DNA of 64,000 nucleotides from JBBRBB01 sp038206235 (GTDB lineage Bacteria > Bacteroidota > Bacteroidia > Chitinophagales > Chitinophagaceae): assembly GCA_038206235.1 (NCBI GenBank), contig JBBRBB010000002.1, positions 62,001-126,000 of the forward strand, read 5' to 3'. Made by a program: the position numbers and the translations under genes. The notes below the pieces were generated by a model that saw only the letters and a program-made list of their open reading frames with translations, did no database searches and was not told the DNA's origin. Positions 16,505 to 24,798 of the stretch are shown piece after piece; position 1 is the stretch's first letter; every line of letters starts with the position of its first letter.

Positions 16505-17755
16505 ATGAGAACCTGGAACGGATGGTGGATTGTAGTTGTAATTATTATACTTATTGACGTGTATGTTTTTTTGGCTGTGAAATTTGTATCGCAAAACAAC
16601 AGTGATAAAGTAAAGCTTATCACATACTCTGCGTACTGGACGGTATCTTTCCTCGCTATTGCATTCATTGTTTTATTTCCTTACCTCCAATTCTTACAAA
16701 CGCATATTGTTTTAAGAAATTATTTTTTTGCTATTGTGGTTGCGCTGTTCTTTGCCAAGTTGATAACTTCTGTATTTCTTCTCACAGATGATATTCGCCG
16801 CGGAGTTGTGTGGCTTATGAGCATGATATTTCCAAAGACCGGTGTTGACTTTATGCCCGAAAGACGCGGAGGCATTAGTCGTTCAATGTTCTTAAGCTGG
16901 ACAGGCATTGCGCTTGGCGGTACTCTTTTTACCTCACTCATCTATGGCTTTTCAAACAAATACAATTACCAGCTAAAAAAAGTAAGGCTTGCATTTAGCA
17001 ATCTGCCTGATGCATTTAAAGGATTAAAAATTATTCATATCAGCGATATTCACAGTGGCAGCTTTACCGATAAAAATGCAGTGAGCAGAGGTGTAGAGAT
17101 GGTGCTTGCTGCAAAGCCAGACCTGATATTATTTACCGGCGACCTTGTGAATGACCGCGCCGATGAAATGGAAAATTATATGGATGTATTTACCCGCCTT
17201 AAAGCGCCGATGGGTGTGTACAGCACATTTGGAAATCATGATTATGGCGATTACATTTCATGGCCCAGCCCCGATGCTAAAAAACAAAATTTAGATAATC
17301 TTGCAAAAGTACATGCACGGTTGGGCTGGCGTTTGCTGATGAATGAACATGTTATTCTTGAAAAAGATGGAAGTGAGATTGCGCTGCTTGGCATTGAGAA
17401 CTGGAGCGCTTTTGCCAGATTTCCAAAATACGGAAGAATGGATTTGGCATATCCCGGCACAGAAAAATATTCTTTTAAAATATTAATGAGCCACGACCCC
17501 AGCCACTGGGATGCGGAAGTAAAACCTAAATATCCTGATATTGATTTGATGCTTGCCGGTCACACACACGGCATGCAGTTTGGCGTGGAGAATCCCTATT
17601 TCAAATGGAGCCCTGTGCAGTGGATTTATAAGCAATGGGCGGGCTTGTACGAAGATGGCAAACAAAAACTTTATGTAAACCGGGGCTATGGCTTTATTGG
17701 TTATCCCGGCAGGGTAGGGATTTTACCAGAGATAACATTGATTGAGTTGGTGTAG
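16505..17755 (+). CDS. Membrane-anchored metallophosphoesterase
   Basis: A 416-residue protein. The first ~150 residues hold several membrane segments ('WWIVVVIIILIDVYVFLAV', 'WTVSFLAIAFIVLF', 'YFFAIVVALFFAKLITSVFLL', 'WTGIALGGTLFTSLIYG'). A calcineurin-like phosphoesterase domain follows from about residue 170. Its metal ligands are visible in order: 'HISDIHSGS', 'FTGDLVND', 'FGNHDYGDY', 'MSHDP' and 'LAGHTHGMQFG'. The family includes YaeI-like phosphodiesterases; the substrate (possibly a lipid or nucleotide phosphoester) is not evident. No gene partner is apparent. Confidence 0.9.
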   Translation: MRTWNGWWIVVVIIILIDVYVFLAVKFVSQNNSDKVKLITYSAYWTVSFLAIAFIVLFPYLQFLQTHIVLRNYFFAIVVALFFAKLITSVFLLTDDIRRGVVWLMSMIFPKTGVDFMPERRGGISRSMFLSWTGIALGGTLFTSLIYGFSNKYNYQLKKVRLAFSNLPDAFKGLKIIHISDIHSGSFTDKNAVSRGVEMVLAAKPDLILFTGDLVNDRADEMENYMDVFTRLKAPMGVYSTFGNHDYGDYISWPSPDAKKQNLDNLAKVHARLGWRLLMNEHVILEKDGSEIALLGIENWSAFARFPKYGRMDLAYPGTEKYSFKILMSHDPSHWDAEVKPKYPDIDLMLAGHTHGMQFGVENPYFKWSPVQWIYKQWAGLYEDGKQKLYVNRGYGFIGYPGRVGILPEITLIELV

Positions 17756-17941
17756 GAATGATGAGTTAGGATACCAACTTTTGTTTTCTCCCAGGGAGTC
17801 CTGCAGACATGGGATCGTCTGTACTATTAATGAATTCGTTGCAACATGTTGAAATCAATGCTATGTTTTTTAAAAATTTCCCTTATTACACGCATGCAAC
17901 CCGAGTTCATTTCACTGAGGTGGTCTTGCGGCGCATTTCTT
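17756..17941. other. Spacer between the phosphoesterase and the HEPN remnant
   Basis: 186 bp. One minus-strand frame reads '...DHLSEMNSGCMRVIREIFKKH...' to a stop without a good start codon. I do not recognise it, and it may be a further gene remnant. Confidence 0.3.
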
Positions 17942-18343
17942 TCATTGTTCCGTTTTCATGGTTAATGTTTTTTTGAGTTCTTTGTTAAACTCTGCTACAC
18001 TATTCATCAATGGTATTATAGTTTGTTCGTCAAAGTCAACAAAATCGGTATAGTCGCTTTGGTGTCGCCAGTCGAATAAGCTGGAATAAAGTTTGCCAAA
18101 TTCTTTTGAAACTAAATTGGTTTTAATAAAATGCAGAAAGAAATTTATTCGGGCACCCTTATGAGTTTCTGCTTTTATCTGGTGCTTGTATAATAAAGCG
18201 GTTATCAAATAAAAGCTTGAATAATATAGCCTGTTTACGCATGAATTCCCGCGGCTGTTTTGTGCAAGAAGCTTAGCGTCTTCAATACTTCTTCAGATTT
18301 TACTATTTCTGTAAGCAATATAATTGTCTGTTATTCCTGGCAT
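17942..18343 (-). pseudogene. HEPN-domain toxin, interrupted by an in-frame stop
   Basis: From an ATG at 18343 the frame reads MPGITDNYIAYRNSKI, meets TGA at 18293-18295, and continues in the same frame as 'RSIEDAKLLAQNSRGN', 'SCVNRLYYSSFYLITALLYK' and 'KTHKGARINFF' equivalents to the stop at 17942. Together the pieces form a full HEPN domain of about 130 residues, the usual partner of MNT nucleotidyltransferases. The intact downstream frame alone codes 88 residues from an internal start. The stop may be a true mutation or a sequence error. The upstream gene of the pair is also broken. Confidence 0.75.
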
Positions 18344-18662
18344 TAAAGTAGAATCCCGTCTCTTTGAATGTTTTGGTATAAAGGAGTTACGGAATGTTTT
18401 GTTTCCCATTCCGCTTTGGGAAAAACAAAGGTGGAAATTGGTTCTCCAATTTCAAGCTCAATATCAAATAATTCGTCTCTAAATTCTTTTTCTGTAAGCC
18501 TGTTTACCTTAGACCTGTTCAGCAAAATTAAATGTCCCAATCAGAATCTTTTGAGGCTTGTCCCCGGGCATGGGAACCAAAAACAATTATATCTGCTAAA
18601 GGGTCTTTTTGTTTTATCCTTCTTTTTATAAGTTCCGTTATTTTTCTTTTAGATTGTTTCAC
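18343..18662 (-). pseudogene. MNT-type minimal nucleotidyltransferase antitoxin, frameshifted
   Basis: Reading from a GTG at 18662, one frame gives 'IIVFGSHARGQASKDSDWDI' and then TAA at 18528-18530. The second frame gives 'LILLNRSKVNRLTEKEF' and runs to a stop at 18343. GSxARG...SDxD is the nucleotidyltransferase signature. Adding one T to the T-run at about 18531 restores a single frame, 'SDWDILILLNRSKVNR'. The gene directly precedes the HEPN gene, the standard order of MNT/HEPN toxin-antitoxin modules, in which the antitoxin AMPylates the HEPN RNase. A sequencing error in the T-run is possible. Confidence 0.75.
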
Positions 18663-18788
18663 AGTTACAAAAATAAAAAGATTCGGTTAAAAAAGTTTTG
18701 GGTAATTGAAAATTCTATACTTTATCTGTTTCACAAAGATAAAAATAAGATTCTGCTGGCTGTAGCAGAGCTATATATATTATCTTTA

Positions 18789-19217
18789 TCAAACCCTGTA
18801 CAGGTCAGCTTTCCAATTTTTTATTTGCATTTTAATCTCTTTGCCCGAAAGGTTTTCTGCAGATGCTCTTTGTACTAAAGAAGGAAATTCTTCATCGCCT
18901 GCAAAGCGAAGCGCAATGATCTGACCTATTCGTAATCCTTTATCCAATGGCTTTCCTGTTAAAATAAAATGCCGCAGGTTTTCTTCTGCCCTTATTGCCC
19001 TGTCCTGCGCTTTTAAAGCAAATGCACGGGAATAAAACCAAATAATTATAACGGTAAAAGTTAATGTACCGATTAAAAATGCGGAATACAAATTTCCTTT
19101 AGCACTGTGAGCAAGATTAATGAATGAGCCAATTAAAATCGCCAAGAGCAAAAAAGGAGCAACGAAATGGTGCCAGGGTACGTAACGTGCATGGTTACTA
19201 AAATTCTGTTCTTTTAT
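18789..19217 (-). CDS. DUF6526 membrane protein with no normal start codon
   Basis: The frame reads 'EQNFSNHARYVPWHHFVAPF', then two membrane segments ('LLLAILIGSFINLAHS', 'LYSAFLIGTLTFTVIIIWFYS'), then the conserved 'FALKAQDRAIRAEENLRHFILTGK'. It ends in 'QIIALRFAGDEEFPSLVQRA' and 'KNWKADLYRV'. This is the DUF6526 family at its normal length of about 142 residues. At the position where the family begins (M-x-E-Q-N), the codon is ATA at 19215-19217, and a stop lies not far upstream in frame. The first conventional start is a TTG at 19151, which would cut off the conserved N-terminus. The start may be lost or non-standard. Confidence 0.65.
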   Translation of the reverse strand: MKEQNFSNHARYVPWHHFVAPFLLLAILIGSFINLAHSAKGNLYSAFLIGTLTFTVIIIWFYSRAFALKAQDRAIRAEENLRHFILTGKPLDKGLRIGQIIALRFAGDEEFPSLVQRASAENLSGKEIKMQIKNWKADLYRV

Positions 19218-19343
19218 AAAACCTAATTTTGATTTTGAATAAAAGGTATTTCTTTATTCATTTAAACAATCAGGTATAAGTAATGTGTGAGAAAACTGCA
19301 GTTAGACAAATTATAAAAAACTCTTCACTATATTCATACTGAC

Positions 19344-20138
19344 ATGAATATTCTTCTCATCAGTTTGCTTCCGCTGGCTGTGCTCATTCTGCTGGTATAT
19401 GCTTTTTATATTAAGAACAAAAAGCCGCGACCTGCAAAAGCATTGCCTGAGACTTACCGGCAACTATTGAGAGAGCAGGTAGATTTTTATAAAGAACTCG
19501 ATGATGCAAAAAAGCTTGAGTTTGAAAACCGTATGCAGCTTTTTTTATCACAGGTGAGAATAACGGGTATTAAAGCAACTGTTGAAGAAATAGATAAAGT
19601 GCTCATTGCCGCCAGCGCCATCATACCCATTTTTGGTTTTTCCGGCTGGGAATATATTAACCTGCATGAAGTATTATTGTATCCTGATGCATTCAGCAGG
19701 GCGTTTGGTCAAGAAGGTTCTGAACGCGATACACTCGGGCTTATAGGCACAGGTGCTTATAACCATATCATGATCCTTTCCAAACGTGAATTGCGGGAAG
19801 GCTTTATAAACAAGAGCGGAAAGAACAATACCGCCATTCATGAATTTGTGCATCTGATTGATAAAACAGACGGCGCTGTGGATGGCATTCCGGAGAGCAT
19901 ATTGCATAAACAATATATTTTACCGTGGCTCTCTCTCATGCAGCGGGAGATACAGCAGATAATGGAAAACCGCTCTACTATTAATCCTTACGGCGCTACC
20001 AGCCCCGCTGAATTTTTTGCGGTGGCAGCCGAATATTTTTTTGAGCGCCCCGATCTTTTGCAAACCAACCATCCCGAACTTTATAATTTGCTTACAACTA
20101 TTTTCAGGCAGCAACCGCAAAAACCGGAGATAGTATAA
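19344..20138 (+). CDS. mtfA: MtfA-family zinc peptidase (M90)
   Basis: A 264-residue protein with one N-terminal membrane segment ('ILLISLLPLAVLILLVYAFYI') and an MtfA peptidase domain. The zinc motif HEFVH is at residues 166-170, and the downstream glutamate lies in 'SPAEFFAVAAEYFFE'. 'FGFSGWEYINLHEVLLYPDAF' also matches the family. In E. coli, MtfA is linked to control of the Mlc repressor; here the membrane anchor and the setting give no substrate. The function beyond peptidase is inferred only from the family. Confidence 0.88.
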   Translation: MNILLISLLPLAVLILLVYAFYIKNKKPRPAKALPETYRQLLREQVDFYKELDDAKKLEFENRMQLFLSQVRITGIKATVEEIDKVLIAASAIIPIFGFSGWEYINLHEVLLYPDAFSRAFGQEGSERDTLGLIGTGAYNHIMILSKRELREGFINKSGKNNTAIHEFVHLIDKTDGAVDGIPESILHKQYILPWLSLMQREIQQIMENRSTINPYGATSPAEFFAVAAEYFFERPDLLQTNHPELYNLLTTIFRQQPQKPEIV

Positions 20139-20301
20139 AGTATCGCTGAAGTGTAGTGATTATTTTTATGAGCTTGGCAGTGGACAAAGAATGGAGCTAC
20201 TGTTCCAAAGAACCAATGAGGGCACCAACACAGCTTGGTATTCATGCCATAAAAAACCCCGTCAATATACGGGCCTGAAATTTTATTGCAAAAACAATTT
20301 T

Positions 20302-21417
20302 TCAATTTTGATTATATGCCTTCACCTGGTAAACATAATTTTCTGCTTGCTTTATCTGGCTTACCCTGTCTAAGCTTTTAATAGCAGAGCTTGATGGCAG
20401 TTTCATTTTTTGCACAGCAGTATCCGTTTCTTTTAATTCATCGAGCAGACTAAAAATATTTTTTGCTCTTGTGGCAAACACAACACCTTCGGCCTGAGTT
20501 TGCCTTGTACTGAGAATACCTACTATTTCACCACTTTTATTAAATACTGGCCCGCCTGAGTTTCCGGGATTAACGTTTAAAGATATTTGAAAGCTCGAAG
20601 TATCTCCATCAAACCCGGATTCAGCGCTCAAATAACCCATGTTATAAACAATCTCATTCCGCGGATAGCCTAATGTAAACAACTCTTCTCCTAATTCTGC
20701 GCCCGATTTTTTAATACTATACGGTAAGGATTTATACGGAGTAAAATCTTTATCTTCTATCTTTAAAATCGCAAGGTCTTTTATCAAATCTACTTCGCAA
20801 ATTCTTGCGTTGAATTCCTGTCCCGTATTACTAACAACCACAGCTCCTGAGCCTTTTAGAACGTGAGCATTTGTTACCAAATACCCTTTGCCATCAATTA
20901 AAAAAGCAGTACCGCCTGCAGTAACCGTTGAGCCTATAGGAATTTTTGAATCAATCTCTTTCAATTTATAATTCTGGGCTTTATCACTTTTTTGTACCTG
21001 GTTTAATTGATGATATAATTGCTGAAGGTCATTTTTATTTATGGGAGCTGGTGTAAAATAGGGAACCAAAGCGCTAATAACAAGAGCGGTAACACCCGCA
21101 ATGGAAGCGGCTATAGCTGTAACTCTTTTATACTTGCGATATAATTGTACAACTTTCCCTTTTACAGAAAGCGGCTCCTGTAATTCGTTTATCTCTCCTT
21201 TTTCAATCAGGCGTGCATGTACATGATGAAGAGATTGTTTTAGCTTAAAATTGTTTGCATAGTTTTCCATTTGGCTTAAAAACAATTTATGCTCTACCAC
21301 CATTTGGTCTATCTCCGTTTTGCTTTTACGCAACTCCTCAAAAAATTTCTTCTCGTCAGGCAGCATTTTACCTTTGAGATAGCGTTCAATAGCATTTAGT
21401 AAAAGAATGTCTTCCAT
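20302..21417 (-). CDS. Membrane-anchored trypsin-like serine protease with an anti-sigma-like N-terminus
   Basis: A 371-residue protein. The first ~90 residues are cytosolic and helical ('LLNAIERYLKGKMLPDEKKFFEELRKS'), like the N-terminus of membrane anti-sigma regulators. One membrane segment follows at about 97-119. The periplasmic part is a trypsin-fold (S1C/DegP-like) domain with the complete triad His185 ('TNAHVLKGS'), Asp214 ('IKDLAILKI') and Ser287 ('NPGNSGGPVF'). No PDZ domain is present. The start codon overlaps the stop of the upstream ECF sigma gene by one base (TGATG), so the two are made together. I infer that it controls or is controlled by that sigma factor in response to an envelope signal. 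Confidence 0.82.
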   Translation of the reverse strand: MEDILLLNAIERYLKGKMLPDEKKFFEELRKSKTEIDQMVVEHKLFLSQMENYANNFKLKQSLHHVHARLIEKGEINELQEPLSVKGKVVQLYRKYKRVTAIAASIAGVTALVISALVPYFTPAPINKNDLQQLYHQLNQVQKSDKAQNYKLKEIDSKIPIGSTVTAGGTAFLIDGKGYLVTNAHVLKGSGAVVVSNTGQEFNARICEVDLIKDLAILKIEDKDFTPYKSLPYSIKKSGAELGEELFTLGYPRNEIVYNMGYLSAESGFDGDTSSFQISLNVNPGNSGGPVFNKSGEIVGILSTRQTQAEGVVFATRAKNIFSLLDELKETDTAVQKMKLPSSSAIKSLDRVSQIKQAENYVYQVKAYNQN

Positions 21418-22001
21418 CACTCACCTGTATTATATTGTTTAAAAAATAATTTCTTTAATCGCATCAGGCATTTATACTTTTGAGTCTTAGCATTATCGGC
21501 ATTTGTATATCCAAATTCAGTAGCTATCTCGTTCATTCCCTTCTTATTAATATAAAAAGCTTCTATTAAACTTTTACAAGGCTCGCCCAGGCTTTTCAGG
21601 CTGCTGTCCATGATTGCAATTTCGGCGTTTCTTTTTTCGTGTACCTCAATATCTTCTTCAGCAGAAACGGACTCTTCAACAGTTTCCATTTGTACTGTTT
21701 TTCCCCTTTGCTGAAGTCGCTTAAGCCATAGGCGGCGGCATACAGAATATATATATGTTTTTATTTGAGAGGTTAAAACAAATGATTCGCTTTTTGCTTT
21801 TTCATACAGCGTTAGTATCGCTTCCTGAAAGATATCACGGGCATCATCGTAGGTTCCATTGTTATTAAGAATAAAAGCCTGAACCATTTTAAAATTGTTT
21901 CTGTAAATGGTTTCAATGGCTCTTGAATCATTATTCGCTAATCCCTTTAATAAAACTTGCTCTTGTGAATCAGGTTTCACTTCGTAGGTTTTAATACCCA
22001 T
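21417..22001 (-). CDS. ECF-type RNA polymerase sigma factor
   Basis: A 194-residue sigma-70 family protein. Region 2 is 'AIETIYRNNFKMVQAFILNNNGTYDDARDIFQEAILTLYEKA'. Region 4 is 'LGEPCKSLIEAFYINKKGMNEIATEFGYTNADNAKTQKYKCLMRLKKLF' in outline. I start at the ATG at 22001; an in-frame TTG at 22022 would add seven residues. It is translationally coupled to the membrane protease gene, and a small lipoprotein gene reads divergently 126 bp away. Autoregulation from the shared upstream region is plausible but not shown. Confidence 0.9.
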   Translation of the reverse strand: MGIKTYEVKPDSQEQVLLKGLANNDSRAIETIYRNNFKMVQAFILNNNGTYDDARDIFQEAILTLYEKAKSESFVLTSQIKTYIYSVCRRLWLKRLQQRGKTVQMETVEESVSAEEDIEVHEKRNAEIAIMDSSLKSLGEPCKSLIEAFYINKKGMNEIATEFGYTNADNAKTQKYKCLMRLKKLFFKQYNTGE

Positions 22002-22127
22002 AGATAAGTAAAAGTAACCCAAAAAGTTCCTGAAATCTTTTTAAAAAAATTTAGATTCTTGCAGGTTACCTTTTTATCATTTTGGTATTAACCATCAACT
22101 TTCAATCACAAAAAAAATACAACAACA

Positions 22128-22313
22128 ATGAAAAAGCTGTTATTTGTTTTAGCTCTTGGAGCTTTCGCTTCATGCGGTAATGGTGCTGGTGACACTGATG
22201 ATAATGACACCACCATAATGAACGATACTACAACCATTATGACTCCGGCGCCGGACACAGCTATTTTGATGCCTGACACCATGCACATGGATAACAAAGA
22301 CACTATGCACTAA
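22128..22313 (+). CDS. Small Asp/Thr/Met-rich lipoprotein
   Basis: A 61-residue lipoprotein. The signal peptide 'MKKLLFVLALGAFAS' is followed by the lipobox cysteine at residue 16 and then a low-complexity chain (GAGDTDDNDTTIMND, ending in DTMHMDNKDTMH). It has no fold signature. It lies divergent from the sigma/protease pair and is followed by a good terminator, so it is probably expressed. The Met/His/Asp-rich tail could bind metal, but that is speculation. Confidence 0.7.
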   Translation: MKKLLFVLALGAFASCGNGAGDTDDNDTTIMNDTTTIMTPAPDTAILMPDTMHMDNKDTMH

Positions 22314-22417
22314 AAACACCATCAGAAGACTATTGCGGATAGAATAAACGAAGGTTGGCTTGCAAACCTGATTACAGTCTTTTGAATTTTTTTTCATATG
22401 GCAAGCAATCGTTAGAG

Positions 22418-22446
22418 GCCGCCTTGTTCTCAAGGGGGCTTTCTTA
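22418..22446 (+). terminator. Rho-independent terminator of the small lipoprotein gene
   Basis: The stem GCCGCCTTG / CAAGGGGGC (one mismatch) has a TTCT loop and is followed by TTTCTTATTT. Confidence 0.7.
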
Positions 22447-22562
22447 TTTAAAATGCACCGAACTTTGGATGTTGAAATACAATTGAAATTTGGTTAGTGG
22501 CATTGCATGTCCTTTAAAAAAATTGAGAATAAATAGAGGCTTTAATTTCAGCATCAAAGTTT

Positions 22563-23714
22563 ATGATAACAACTTCAAAAAGACTTCATGGAATAGATGA
22601 ATATTATTTCTCCCGAAAATTAAAGCAAATAGATGAGCTGAATAAACAGGGAAAAAATATCATCAACCTTGGTATTGGAAGTCCTGACCTTCCTCCTCAC
22701 CCGGATGTGATAAAAGTATTGCAGAATGAAAGCAGCAAACCCAATGCTCATGCATACCAGAGTTATAAAGGTTCGCCTGTATTAAGAAAAGCAATTTGCG
22801 AATGGTACAAAAAGTGGTACAATGTTACACTGAATTCCGAAGAAGAAATATTACCGCTGATAGGCAGCAAAGAAGGCATCATGCATATTTCCATGACTTA
22901 TCTTGACGAAGGAGATACAATATTGGCGCCTAATCCGGGCTATCCCACTTATTCAATTTGTGCTCAGCTTGCAGGAGCAATAGTTAAGGATTATTTTCTA
23001 AAAGAAAAAAATAATTGGTATCCTGATTTTGATGTTTTAGAAAAAATGGATTTATCGAAAGTAAAACTTATGTGGATTAATTATCCTCAAATGCCAACAG
23101 GACAAGCGGGTGATAAAAATGTATTTGAAAAAGCAATCGCTTTCGGAAAAAAATATAATATTCTTATTTGTCACGATAACCCTTATAGTTTTATTCTGAA
23201 TGAGCAACCTTTGAGCTTGCTAAGTATAGAGGGCGCCAAAGAGGTAGCAATAGAACTGAATTCATTAAGCAAATCTCACAACATGGCAGGCTGGCGAATA
23301 GGAATGTTATGTGGTGCCAAGGAACGAATAGATGAAGTGTTGCGTTTTAAAAGTAATATGGATAGCGGAATGTTTCTGCCTCTACAATTAGCAGCAGCCA
23401 AAGCATTATCCCTTGATAAAAATTGGTATGATGACGTAAATAAAATTTATAAATCAAGAAGAGAAAAAGTATATGAGCTGCTCGATTTATTGCAGTGCAG
23501 CTATTCAAAAAAACAGGCAGGTATGTTTATTTGGTCTAAAATATCTTCGCAATATAAAGATGGTTATGGATTAAGCGATGATTTACTTTACAACAATAAT
23601 GTGTTCATTTCACCCGGTGGTATATTTGGAAGTGCAGGCGCTCAATACATAAGAGTAAGCTTATGCACTGAGATTGAAAAAATTGAAGAAGCGATACAAA
23701 GAATTAAAAATTAA
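22563..23714 (+). CDS. Class I/II aminotransferase (probable aromatic/prephenate aminotransferase)
   Basis: A 383-residue fold-type I PLP enzyme. 'IINLGIGSPDLPPHPDV', 'AYQSYKGSPVLRKAI', 'PGYPTYSICAQLAGA', 'CHDNPYSFI' and the PLP-lysine segment 'SLSKSHNMAGWRIGML' (Lys237) are all present. The family includes aspartate, LL-diaminopimelate and aromatic aminotransferases. Because it leads directly into tyrA and the shikimate genes, I infer a role in the last transamination step to tyrosine or phenylalanine. The exact substrate is uncertain. Confidence 0.85.
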   Translation: MITTSKRLHGIDEYYFSRKLKQIDELNKQGKNIINLGIGSPDLPPHPDVIKVLQNESSKPNAHAYQSYKGSPVLRKAICEWYKKWYNVTLNSEEEILPLIGSKEGIMHISMTYLDEGDTILAPNPGYPTYSICAQLAGAIVKDYFLKEKNNWYPDFDVLEKMDLSKVKLMWINYPQMPTGQAGDKNVFEKAIAFGKKYNILICHDNPYSFILNEQPLSLLSIEGAKEVAIELNSLSKSHNMAGWRIGMLCGAKERIDEVLRFKSNMDSGMFLPLQLAAAKALSLDKNWYDDVNKIYKSRREKVYELLDLLQCSYSKKQAGMFIWSKISSQYKDGYGLSDDLLYNNNVFISPGGIFGSAGAQYIRVSLCTEIEKIEEAIQRIKN

Positions 23715-23755
23715 TACTTCAGAGAATTATATGTTTTGAAAATGACTTTTTATTT

Positions 23756-24595
23756 ATGACAGTTGCAGTAGTTGGTCTTGGTTTAATCGGCGGTTCAATG
23801 GCATTGACATTGAAAGAAAAAGGCTTTGCCAAAAAAATAATAGGCGTAGATGCAAACAAAGAGCATGAAAAAAAAGCACTTGAATTAAAATTGGTTGATG
23901 AGGTTGCAAGCTTAAAAGATGCCGTTGAGCAATCTGATTTAATTATTGTCGCCATACCCGTTGATGTAAGTGAAGAAGTATTGCCAGCCATACTTCACAA
24001 TATTCATAAACAGGCGGTAATAGAAGTTGGTTCAATCAAAGAAGGAATAATTGCCGCTGTTAAAAATCACCCCAAAAGAGGCAGGCTTGTAACTACGCAT
24101 CCTATGTGGGGAACAGAGTATAGTGGTCCCGAAGCGGCAACGCATGATGCTTTTGCAGGAAAAGCAACTGTAATTTGCAGCAAAGAAGATAGTGATGACG
24201 ATGCTGTAGAGCTTGCAGAAAAATTGTATCACACATTGGGCATGCATCTTATTTATATGAATGCAAAAGACCATGATGTGCATGTGGCTTATGTGAGTCA
24301 CATTTCACATATCACTTCTTTTGCATTGGCAAACACAGTGCTCGAAAAGGAGAAAGAAGAAGATGCGATTTTCGAATTAGCAAGTGCCGGTTTCGAAAGC
24401 ACAGTACGATTAGCAAAAAGTAATCCCTCCATGTGGGTCCCGATATTTATGCAGAACAGGGAAAATGTACTCGATGTTTTAAATGAGCATATATCTCAAT
24501 TGAAAAAGTTTAAAGCATGCTTGGAAAAAGAGAATGTTGAATACTTACATGAATTAATTGAAAATGCAAATAAAATAAGACGGATTTTAAAATGA
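23756..24595 (+). CDS. tyrA: Prephenate dehydrogenase
   Basis: A 279-residue NAD(P)-dependent enzyme that converts prephenate to 4-hydroxyphenylpyruvate. The Rossmann start 'TVAVVGLGLIGGSMALTLK' is followed by 'VGSIKEGI', 'RLVTTHPMWGTEYSGPEAA' and the helical C-terminal domain with 'AYVSHISHITSFALAN'. It has no fused chorismate mutase; that activity is in the DAHP synthase gene downstream. The last 56 bases of the gene and what follows are repeated once, 103 bp further on. Confidence 0.93.
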   Translation: MTVAVVGLGLIGGSMALTLKEKGFAKKIIGVDANKEHEKKALELKLVDEVASLKDAVEQSDLIIVAIPVDVSEEVLPAILHNIHKQAVIEVGSIKEGIIAAVKNHPKRGRLVTTHPMWGTEYSGPEAATHDAFAGKATVICSKEDSDDDAVELAEKLYHTLGMHLIYMNAKDHDVHVAYVSHISHITSFALANTVLEKEKEEDAIFELASAGFESTVRLAKSNPSMWVPIFMQNRENVLDVLNEHISQLKKFKACLEKENVEYLHELIENANKIRRILK

Positions 24596-24728
24596 TATAA
24601 ATTTGAAATTCAATCAGAAGAATCAAAAGAAAATCTTGACTGAATACTTATATGAACTAATAGTAAATGCATATAAAATAAGACGAATTTTAAAATAATA
24701 TAAATTTGAAATTCAATCAGAAAAATCA
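24538..24728. repeat. Tandem duplication of the tyrA 3' end
   Basis: Bases 24538-24625 (the last codons of tyrA plus about 30 bp) recur as 24641-24728 with scattered substitutions, a period of 103 bp. The second copy keeps an equivalent of 'EYLHELIENANKIRRILK' with a stop. The rest of tyrA is not repeated. Confidence 0.85.
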
Positions 24729-24797
24729 GAAAAATCAGATAAATCAGGGTAAAATCGTGGTCATAAGAATCAGATAAATCAGAATAAAATCGTGGTC
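24716..24797. repeat. AATCAGAtAAATCAG words before the helicase gene
   Basis: The unit AATCAGATAAATCAG.nTAAAATCGTGGTCA occurs twice (ending at 24763 and 24797), after further AAATCAG steps. The second copy ends at the helicase start codon. Confidence 0.7.
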
Positions 24798-24798
24798 A

